A stretch of DNA of 64,000 nucleotides from Actinosynnema sp. ALI-1.44 (GTDB lineage: Bacteria; Actinomycetota; Actinomycetes; Mycobacteriales; Pseudonocardiaceae): assembly GCF_001984155.1 (NCBI RefSeq), contig NZ_MTQO01000038.1, positions 1 to 64,000 on the forward strand, written 5' to 3'. The translations under genes were made by a program, and so were the position numbers. Of this stretch, positions 55,835-64,000 are shown piece by piece; position 1 is the stretch's first letter, and every line of letters begins with the position of its first letter. Below the pieces are notes generated by a model that was given only the letters and a program-made list of their open reading frames with translations, did not search any database and was not told the DNA's origin.

Positions 55835-56106
55835 GAAAGCGCATTCCTTTCAATGCAGGGAGAAAAGGAATGGCTCGGGGGCTGCCCTCGAAACGCGCCC
55901 CGAACGCTCTTTCACGCTAGGCCGCACGCGGAGACCAGGTAAACCCGTCGATCGTAGGGTTAGGCCGAACGGCCCATCGGGCGCAAAGTAGACATAGATA
56001 TATGAACGTGAAAAACGACGCCCGGCTGACGCGGGACGTTCTTACGCTTTCGCATACATGACACCGTTATGAAAGATGGCGTCTGGCGACCGGTACGCTG
56101 CTCCTC

Positions 56107-56454
56107 ATGGCTCAGCCTGACGACATCGAGGCCCGTGTGGCCGCCCTGGAGAGGCAGGTTCGCGAACTGACCAGCGTCGTGCGCCACACGGCCAAGGACG
56201 CGGCGGCCGCTCGGGTCCTGGCGGGTGGGGCGGATCGCGACGTCGCGGAGATTCGCACGGAAATCCGGGACTTCCGCCAGGCGACCTCGTCCAGCTTCAA
56301 CGCGATGCGCGAGGACCTCACCGACTTGCGGGACAAGACGGACCGAGGGTTTGCCGAGATGCGTGGCAAACTCGACGCCACCGCCGCCGGACAACAGCAG
56401 ATCGTCGACCTCTTGAACACGATCATCGATCGCGACCAGCAAGACGGTCAGTAG
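56107..56454 (+). CDS. Coiled-coil protein of unknown function
   Basis: A 115-aa hydrophilic, predicted all-helical protein with heptad spacing throughout (IEARVAALERQVRELTSVV, REDLTDLRDKTDRGFAEMRGKL). It contains the motif ARVLAGGADRDV found in a small actinobacterial family I recall only as hypothetical. No signal or membrane segment. It probably oligomerises. Confidence 0.7.
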   Translation: MAQPDDIEARVAALERQVRELTSVVRHTAKDAAAARVLAGGADRDVAEIRTEIRDFRQATSSSFNAMREDLTDLRDKTDRGFAEMRGKLDATAAGQQQIVDLLNTIIDRDQQDGQ

Positions 56455-56704
56455 ACCGCTCGCCAACCTACGACGGACGCACCTGTCTTTCTCACGGCAT
56501 CCGGTTGGCGGCTTTGTTTGCTTGGGACCCGCAGGTGGAAGTCCATCTTCGTTGCCCGTCGAAGAGAGTCGACATCTGGTGGAGTCGATCTTGAAGGATG
56601 GAAGCCGTACTGGCAACTTCGACCTGGCGGAAGGCATCGCGGTCGACGCCCGACCACTCCTGCGTTGAAATCGCTCGACCTGTTGCGAGCCGAACGTGGT
56701 CGGG

Positions 56705-56857
56705 TTACGGGATTCGAAGAACCGCCATGATCTCGTCGGTGGTCATCTGCACGTCGCCACCGTTGCGCAGTCGTGCCACGATCCGATGACCTCGCGTGCC
56801 GTCCCCGGCGATGAAGCCAACGTCATCGCCGGGCTGCGGATCTGCGTGGTCGCTCAT
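56705..56857 (-). CDS. Small ORF downstream of sdhB (tentative)
   Basis: A 50-aa ORF (MSDHADPQPGDDVGF...MAVLRIP) with an alternation of short strands and a C-terminal helix. Codon bias fits the genome and it starts 38 bp after the sdhB stop on the same strand. It lacks a clear ribosome site and was not recognised as a family. The 250 bp beyond it (56455-56704) hold no supported gene. Confidence 0.4.
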   Translation of the reverse strand: MSDHADPQPGDDVGFIAGDGTRGHRIVARLRNGGDVQMTTDEIMAVLRIP

Positions 56858-56895
56858 GGCAGTGAGGGTAGATCTGTTCCTCTCTGCTACTCAAC

Positions 56896-57674
56896 TCAGC
56901 GGCGGAACAGCAGTGCTCGCTTGACTTCCTGGATGGCCTTGGTGACCTGGATGCCACGCGGGCACGCGTCCGTGCAGTTGAACGTGGTGCGGCAGCGCCA
57001 GACACCCTCGGTGTCGTTGAGGATGTCGAGGCGGTCGCCCGCACCCTCGTCACGGCTGTCGAAGATGAACCGGTGCGCGTTGACGATCGCGGCGGGGCCG
57101 AAGTACGAGCCGTCGGTCCAGTACACCGGACATGAGGTCGTGCAGCAGGCGCACAGGATGCACTTGGTCGTGTCGTCGAAGCGCTCGCGGTCGGCCACGG
57201 ACTGGATCCGCTCACGTGTCGGCTCGTTGCCGTAGGTGATCAGGTACGGCTTCACCGCGCGGAACGCTTCGAAGAACGGCTCCATGTCGACCAGGAGGTC
57301 CTTGCGGGCTTCCAGGCCCTTGATCGGCGCGAGCGTGATCGTGGTCTGCTTGCCCTTGCGGGCCAGCAGGTCTTTCACCAGCACCTTGCACGCCAGCCGG
57401 TTGATGCCGTTGATCTGCATCGCGTCCGACCCGCAGATGCCGTGTGCGCAGGACCGGCGGAAGGTCAGCGTGCCGTCGATGTACCACTTCACGTAGTGCA
57501 GCAGGTTCAGCACGCGATCCGTCGGCAGCGCGGGGATGTCGTACGTCTCCCAGTGCGGCTCGTCGTCGACTTCCGGGTTGTAGCGCAGGATCTTCAGTGC
57601 GACCATGACCGCGTCCTTGGGGACGACGGGAACTTCGCCGCGGGTGCCCGAAGTGGACTCAACTGTTGCGGTCA

Positions 57675-57675
<1 letters not shown>
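56896..57675 (-). CDS. sdhB: Succinate dehydrogenase iron-sulfur subunit
   Basis: A 259-aa SdhB. Cluster ligands are visible for [2Fe-2S] (Cys76, Cys81, Cys96; the motif CAHGICGSD), [4Fe-4S] (Cys172/175/178 with Cys238) and [3Fe-4S] (Cys182, Cys228, Cys234). It passes electrons from SdhA to the membrane anchor. The ATG overlaps the sdhA stop by one base (TGATG). Confidence 0.97.
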
Positions 57676-59429
<1,754 letters not shown>

Positions 59430-59459
59430 TCGTTGATTCGCCTTCGTGGTGGGGGTGGA

Positions 59460-59867
59460 TCAGGCGTCGAAGTTCGGGTCGAACGTGAAGATCACGAACG
59501 TGCCGAGCGCGAGGATCAGCACCATCGAGACGTACAGCAGCACCTTCAGCCAGAACCGGGTGGCGTCCTTGCGGGCGTAGTCGTTGATGATCGTGCGCAG
59601 GCCGTTGCCGCCGTGGATCTCGGCGAGCCACAGCATGGCCAGGTCCCAGAACTGCCAGAACGGCGACGACCAGCGGCCGGCCACGAAGCCCCAGTTGATC
59701 CGGTGCACACCACCGTCGAGGATGTTCATGATCAGCAGGTGGCCGAGCACGAGGACCAGCAGCGCGACGCCGGACACGCGCATGAAGACCCAGCTGGCCA
59801 GCTCCCAGTTGTTGCGCCGGGCGGCGGGGCGGCGCGGTGTCCGCGGCTTGTCCAGAGCGAGTGTCAT
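59460..59867 (-). CDS. sdhD: Succinate dehydrogenase membrane anchor subunit D
   Basis: A 135-aa anchor with three hydrophobic helices and the conserved heme/quinone-region residues in VLGHLLIMNILDGG and AEIHGGNGLRTIINDY. The ATG at 59867 overlaps the sdhC stop (TGATG); a GTG one codon earlier is possible. Confidence 0.92.
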   Translation of the reverse strand: MTLALDKPRTPRRPAARRNNWELASWVFMRVSGVALLVLVLGHLLIMNILDGGVHRINWGFVAGRWSSPFWQFWDLAMLWLAEIHGGNGLRTIINDYARKDATRFWLKVLLYVSMVLILALGTFVIFTFDPNFDA

Positions 59868-60283
59868 CACGAGCCCCCGAACATCTCGGTGACGGTCCGG
59901 ACCAGCATGAAGTAGGCGCCGGGCACCATCACCAGCAGCCAGACCACGAGGATGCCCCAGAGCATCTGCTTCTGGTAGCGCGGCCCCTTGGCCCAGAAGT
60001 CCACGAGCATCACCCGCACGCCGTTGAGCGCGTGGTAGAGCACCGCGCCGACCAGGCCGACCTCCATCAGGTTGACCAGAGGCGTCTTGTACGTCTCGAT
60101 GATCTCGTTGTAGGCCTGCGGCGACACCCGGACCAGCGCGGTGTCCAGCACGTGGGCGAACAGGAAGAAGAACGTGAGCACACCGGTGATCCGGTGCGCC
60201 ACCCAAGACCACATACCCGGGTCACCGCGGTACAGCGTCCCGCGTCGGCTGGGCCGCGACACCTCAGCGGCTTCGGCGGACAT
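59867..60283 (-). CDS. sdhC: Succinate dehydrogenase cytochrome b subunit
   Basis: A 138-aa cytochrome b556 subunit with three helices. It has the N-terminal signature TLYRGDPGMWSWVAHRITGVL and axial-His candidates in FLFAHVLDTAL and LYHALNGVRV. ATG 60283 gives an MSAEAAE start like relatives. ATG 60304 (GGAG 6 nt upstream) is an alternative adding seven residues. First gene of sdhCDAB. Confidence 0.92.
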   Translation of the reverse strand: MSAEAAEVSRPSRRGTLYRGDPGMWSWVAHRITGVLTFFFLFAHVLDTALVRVSPQAYNEIIETYKTPLVNLMEVGLVGAVLYHALNGVRVMLVDFWAKGPRYQKQMLWGILVVWLLVMVPGAYFMLVRTVTEMFGGS

Positions 60284-60490
60284 CGGCTCTCTAGCCTCCA
60301 ACATCGCTGGCTCCGGCTGGGATGGGCTGGGAGTCCAACCGGGACGGTTACCCACCGCGCCTTGACCCGAGGGATGCTAGTCCGGTCGTCCGCGGCTGGC
60401 CCAACCAGCGGCTGGCGTCTGTGACCCACCGAACACCCCGGTTGCGCCAAATGCCCGCAGGGCCGCCTCCGCGGTGACAGGCTGTCGGCC

Positions 60491-61672
60491 GTGGTCCCTC
60501 TGATCGGTCTCGTCCTCGGCGTCGCCGCCCTCCAGCCCGCTGACGTGCCCAAGCTCGACGTTCCGGCGGCCATCAGGGCGTTGGAGACCCAGCAGGTCTA
60601 CCGGGCTCCCGGCGTGGTCACGCACATCGACGTCGACGTGGTGAAGCGCGAGATGGGGCCGGACACGAAACTGCTCATCGCGCCGTTCGAACAGGGCTAC
60701 AAGGACGAGGAGCACTACGAACAGGTGTCCGAGCCGCTGAAGAAATGGGCGGACGCCAGGAAAGTGCGACTGATCACAGTGGAGGGCCTGTACACGAGGT
60801 GGGGGCCGTCGACACTGCCCGAGTTGCGCCAGCAGACGGCGTACATGGACATCACCGGCCCGGCTTTGGCTTCGGTCAGGGAGATCAACCGGGTTCCGGT
60901 CGGCCGGGCCTACCCGGCGTACCAGGTGCTCGCGCCCACGCAGGCGCAGGTCACGGACCTGGCCGGGAAGTTGCGGCAGGACCGCGTGTACAACGCGCCG
61001 GGCCGGGCCGACAGGTTCACGCTGTCGACCAAAACGATTCAGCAGAAGACAGGTCTCACCATCCGGGTCGCGGCGCTGCCGGCGCTCAACCCGGGCGAAC
61101 CGTTCGTCGACTACGCGCCCGCACTGGCGCGGGAATTCCCTGACGACATCGTCTTGGTAGCCCAAGGCTATTGGGTTGAGGTCGCGGGCAAGGACAAGGA
61201 ACGCATCGACTCGGCGCGCAACTACGCCTTCGGCCGGTACGAGATCGGCACCTTCAGCAAGGGCGGGACGGTCGACGGCCGCGTGGCCACCATCCTCACG
61301 CGACTCGACGAACTCAGCCGTCGCAAGCCTTTCGGCCGCCCGCAACCGGAGACCTACGACCCGGCGCGGACGATCGCCCGCTACACCCCGCTGGCGTGGG
61401 GCGGGTCGGCGGTGGTGCTCGGCGGCGGCGCGCTCACCGGGTTCGCACTGCGCCGCAGGCGGCGTCAGCAGCGCGAAGAGGCGGCGTTGCGGAAGGCGAA
61501 AGCCAAGGCGTACGCCAGGATCAGCGAACTCGGCACGGCGGTGGCCGGGCACGGGTCACCGGAGGCGGCCGAGCGGTACACGACCGCGCGTGACCTGTTC
61601 GAGCAGGCGCACACCGCCGAGGCGATGGCCGAGGTGGAGCGCATCGCGGACGAAGGGCTGGCCCTGCTGTGA
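60491..61672 (+). CDS. Uncharacterised exported membrane protein (paralogue A1)
   Basis: A 393-aa protein. A short N-terminal hydrophobic segment is followed by a ~280-residue extracellular domain of alternating strands and helices (TKLLIAPFEQ, RLITVEGLY, LRQQTAYMD, FVDYAPALAREFPDDIVLVAQGYWVEVAG). A membrane helix (~302-320) and a basic, helical cytosolic tail of ~70 residues end it. No known family was recognised. It is the first gene of an operon with overlapping starts (GTGA to the next gene) and has a close paralogue at 62973. Confidence 0.75.
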   Translation: MVPLIGLVLGVAALQPADVPKLDVPAAIRALETQQVYRAPGVVTHIDVDVVKREMGPDTKLLIAPFEQGYKDEEHYEQVSEPLKKWADARKVRLITVEGLYTRWGPSTLPELRQQTAYMDITGPALASVREINRVPVGRAYPAYQVLAPTQAQVTDLAGKLRQDRVYNAPGRADRFTLSTKTIQQKTGLTIRVAALPALNPGEPFVDYAPALAREFPDDIVLVAQGYWVEVAGKDKERIDSARNYAFGRYEIGTFSKGGTVDGRVATILTRLDELSRRKPFGRPQPETYDPARTIARYTPLAWGGSAVVLGGGALTGFALRRRRRQQREEAALRKAKAKAYARISELGTAVAGHGSPEAAERYTTARDLFEQAHTAEAMAEVERIADEGLALL

Positions 61673-62589
61673 ACAAGCGCGAACAGGGCCCGGTCGAGCG
61701 CTTCCTGTGGCGTGATCGGTACTTCGGCGTACCGAGGTGGGTCGTCGGGGGCGTGCTGGTCGGCGTGATCGTGTGCGTCGCACTGGTACGCGGTCAGGTC
61801 ACGATCACCGACCGGGTCCGCGCGGTCGTCGAGGGGTTCCGGCACAGCTCGGTGTACGTGGAGCCCGGCGCGCCGCCGACGGTGAACGCGGACCACGTCC
61901 GGCAGGTGCTCGGCGACCGCCCGATCGTGGTGGCGATCCTGTCGGAGGAACCGATGCCGCCGTCCGGCAAGCCACTGGTCACCGCCGGGCTGAAGCTGTG
62001 CGACGACATCGCGAACCTGGTGCCGACCAACCTGGTGATCGTCTACGGCAACGAGCCGGGCAAGGGCTACAAGCCGGCGTTCTGCGTGGGCCCCAAGTTC
62101 ACCAACGAGGACCACCCGGTCAACGCGTCCAACTTCGACTTCGTCCTGATCGCCAAGGCGGAAACGGCGTGGAAGTACCGGGCGTCGCCCGCGGACCTGA
62201 CCCCGCAGGTCGAGGAGTACGTCCTGGCCTACGACGCGCAGGCGGCCAAGGACTACCCCGACAGCGTGCCGCGACGCGGTGCCGTGCCGGACAAGCTGGC
62301 GACGGGCGAGATCGTGCTGTCGCTCGGTGGGATAGTCGCGGCCTGTGTCGCGGTGTTCTTCCTGCTGCACCTGGCGGCCAGGGCTGTCGGCAGGCGCACC
62401 CCGCGCAACCGCAGGCAGTTGGCGACGGGAGCCCGGCTGAGCAGGATCGGCGAGTACGTGATGTCGGCCGATCCGCAGGGCGCCGAGCAGGCGGAAGTGG
62501 CCAGGCAGTACGTGCTCGTGTTGCAGGGGCACGAGTCCGGCGCGAACGTGGAGCGGCAGGTCGAGGAGTTGGAGAGGCGGATCCGGTGA
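61669..62589 (+). CDS. Uncharacterised membrane protein (B)
   Basis: A 306-aa protein with two membrane helices (~27-42 and ~220-243) flanking a ~175-residue extracellular domain with two Cys (LKLCDDIANLVP, YKPAFCVGPKF). A cytosolic tail (RTPRNRRQLATGARLSRIGEYV, VEELERRIR) is predicted helical. GTG starts and stops overlap both neighbours by 4 bp. Function unknown. Confidence 0.72.
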   Translation: MNKREQGPVERFLWRDRYFGVPRWVVGGVLVGVIVCVALVRGQVTITDRVRAVVEGFRHSSVYVEPGAPPTVNADHVRQVLGDRPIVVAILSEEPMPPSGKPLVTAGLKLCDDIANLVPTNLVIVYGNEPGKGYKPAFCVGPKFTNEDHPVNASNFDFVLIAKAETAWKYRASPADLTPQVEEYVLAYDAQAAKDYPDSVPRRGAVPDKLATGEIVLSLGGIVAACVAVFFLLHLAARAVGRRTPRNRRQLATGARLSRIGEYVMSADPQGAEQAEVARQYVLVLQGHESGANVERQVEELERRIR

Positions 62590-62903
62590 CGTGGGTGCTG
62601 ATCGCGGGCGCGGTCGCCCTGCTGGGTGCGGGCGCGCTGGTACCCGTGTTGCTCGGCAGGCGCGAACACAGCAGCAACGACGAGGCGATCGCGGCGAGAT
62701 CACGGCACAACCAGCTCGGCGTGCACGTCGAGGTCCTGCCGCCAACTGCTGACGAACGCGCGGTCGCCCTGCTCAAGCAGGCCAGGGAACGCTGGGTCAC
62801 CGCAGGTGGCGTGCTCGCCGAAGCCCGCACCGAGGAGGAGTTCGACCTGGCGGAGCGGATCTGCCTCGAAGGCCTCGACCTGGTGGCCCGAGCCGGGCGC
62901 TGA
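62586..62903 (+). CDS. Small membrane-anchored helical protein (C)
   Basis: A 105-aa protein with an N-terminal membrane helix (~3-23) and a cytosolic domain of predicted helices (ADERAVALLKQARERWVTAGGVL, TEEEFDLAERICLEGLDLV). Its last helix resembles the C-terminal tail of A1 (AMAEVERIADEGLALL), suggesting shared or interacting cytosolic helical modules. GTGA overlap with the previous gene. Confidence 0.7.
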   Translation: MTWVLIAGAVALLGAGALVPVLLGRREHSSNDEAIAARSRHNQLGVHVEVLPPTADERAVALLKQARERWVTAGGVLAEARTEEEFDLAERICLEGLDLVARAGR

Positions 62904-62972
62904 GCGCGCACCCGGTTCGCCGTCCCCGGAAAGCGCCGACGCGATCGGGTGATCACTGCCAAAGTGGGTGGG

Positions 62973-64000
62973 GTGGTTCCCCTGATCGGCCTCGCGCTCG
63001 GCCTCGCCGTCCTGCAACCCCCGTCGCCACCCGGAAAGCTGGATGTCGCCGCCGCGATCAGCGCGTTGGAGACGCAACCGGTGTACCGAGCGCCCGGGGC
63101 CGTCGCCGACGTCGACGTCGCCGCGGTCACCCGTGAGATGAAGCCGAACATGAGGCTGGTCATCGCACCCTTCGCCACCAATGACTGGCAGTACGTCGAC
63201 AACGTGTACAAGCCGTTGCAGAAATGGGGCGACAGCAAGGGCATACGTGTGATCACGGTGACGGGTTTGCTGGGCTGGCGCCAACCGCCGGGCGTGACGC
63301 AGTTGCGGCAACAGACGGCGTACATGGACCTCACTGGGCCCACGCTGAGCTGGATCCGCGAGGAGGCCAAGGCGCCGATCGGCGAAGCGTGGCCGTCCTA
63401 CCGGGTGATCCCGCCGACTGCGGACCAGGTCGCTGATCTCGCCGAGAAGCTGCGGCGCGATCCTGTCCACAACGCGGAGGGGCTGACGGACAGGGTCACC
63501 CGGAGTTACGGCTCCACCCGGGTCGTGGTGTTGCCCCCGCTCAAGGCCGGTGAGCCGTTCGTGGATTACGCGCCCGCACTGGCCAAGGAGTTCCCCGACG
63601 ACATCGTCCTGGTGGCACAGGGCTATTGGGTCGAGGTGGCGGGTGAGGACCAGGACCGCCTCGTCGCGGCGCGGAACTACGTCTACGCCGAGTCCGAGCG
63701 AGGCTTCATGTTCGAAGGGTCGACGGTCGGCAGCCGGGTCGACAGGGTGCTGAGCCGGATCGCCGAACTGAACCACCGCAAGCCTTTCGGCGCGCCGCCC
63801 GCGGCGCCCCGCGGCTTGGCGCAGCGGATCGCCGACTACGCGCCGGGGGTGATGGGTGGCGCGGCCGTGATCCTCGGCGCCGGAGCCTTGGCCAGCGCAC
63901 TCACCCGGCGCAGACGGCGTCGAAGGGCGGACGAAGCCGCGCTGCGCATGGCGAAAGCAACGGCGTACGCCAGAATCACCGAGCTGGCCGCGGCACTGGA
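62973..64000 (+). CDS. Uncharacterised exported membrane protein (paralogue A2, partial)
   Basis: The frame from GTG 62973 (VPLIGLALGLAVLQPP) is open to the window end, about 342 residues. It is a full-length paralogue of A1: shared blocks include LETQ.VYRAPG, LRQQTAYMD, EPFVDYAPALA, FPDDIVLVAQGYWVEVAG and RKPFG, then a membrane helix and an Arg-rich stretch. The start was placed by matching A1; GTG 62949 in frame is an alternative. The C-terminal end is outside the window. Confidence 0.75.
   Translation, partial: MVPLIGLALGLAVLQPPSPPGKLDVAAAISALETQPVYRAPGAVADVDVAAVTREMKPNMRLVIAPFATNDWQYVDNVYKPLQKWGDSKGIRVITVTGLLGWRQPPGVTQLRQQTAYMDLTGPTLSWIREEAKAPIGEAWPSYRVIPPTADQVADLAEKLRRDPVHNAEGLTDRVTRSYGSTRVVVLPPLKAGEPFVDYAPALAKEFPDDIVLVAQGYWVEVAGEDQDRLVAARNYVYAESERGFMFEGSTVGSRVDRVLSRIAELNHRKPFGAPPAAPRGLAQRIADYAPGVMGGAAVILGAGALASALTRRRRRRRADEAALRMAKATAYARITELAAAL

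Overview
The window is chromosomal DNA of a high-GC actinomycete. Gene content, GTG/TTG starts, 4-bp GTGA/ATGA overlaps, leaderless genes and gene order all point to the Pseudonocardiaceae (Amycolatopsis/Kibdelosporangium-like). That family assignment is inference from content and synteny; no rRNA gene is present to confirm it. Much of the window follows the order of Mycobacterium tuberculosis: sucD, Rv0954-like, Rv0955/PerM-like, purN, purH on the left, then imuA'/imuB, dnaE2, folD, icd, trpS, dacB and sdhCDAB, which correspond to the Rv3395-Rv3316 block.

Layout. 1-5.1 kb: end of sucD, two membrane proteins and the purine genes purN (apparently CTG-started) and purH. 5.1-8.5 kb: a collapsed beta-propeller phytase, then a carboxylate-type MFS transporter and DUF1445 hydro-lyase controlled by a divergent GntR/FCD regulator, with a palindromic operator set between -35 and -10. 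8.5-19.2 kb: an SOS mutasome island (imuA, imuB, dnaE2) with LexA boxes. It includes a candidate SOS-induced leaderless 55-aa protein and is interrupted by a gene-poor patch, a MerR regulator and an S9 peptidase. 19.3-26.9 kb: universal stress protein, a TNT-domain protein, two transporters overlapping folD, DUF3017, VanZ and mdh. 27-35.4 kb: tandem P450 paralogues, a two-component system, an inositol-monophosphatase-like enzyme, a HigBA-type toxin-antitoxin pair, a methyltransferase and a YdjM-type membrane protein. 35.6-44.8 kb: a sortase-type wall protein, icd, exonuclease III, a wHTH-membrane protein, a short methionyl-tRNA synthetase and fbiC (F420 biosynthesis).

44.8-45.8 kb is a non-coding region dominated by a ~650-bp imperfect inverted repeat with an A-rich 8-bp tandem repeat at its centre. 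45.8-50.9 kb: trpS, YihY/BrkB, an active DacB-type D,D-carboxypeptidase and beside it a paralogue that has lost all three catalytic motifs. 51-56.5 kb: secreted hydrolases (M6 metalloprotease, beta-lactamase fold, trypsin-like) with an ArsR-type regulator. 56.9-60.3 kb: sdhCDAB. 60.5-64 kb: the start of an uncharacterised membrane-protein operon whose first gene is duplicated downstream and runs off the window.

The most unusual items are the SOS microprotein promoter at 14952-15155, the carboxypeptidase pseudoenzyme, the large inverted repeat, a pair of near-identical long palindromes placed between convergent genes, and the uncharacterised four-gene operon. I saw no CRISPR array, tRNA, rRNA or insertion sequence.
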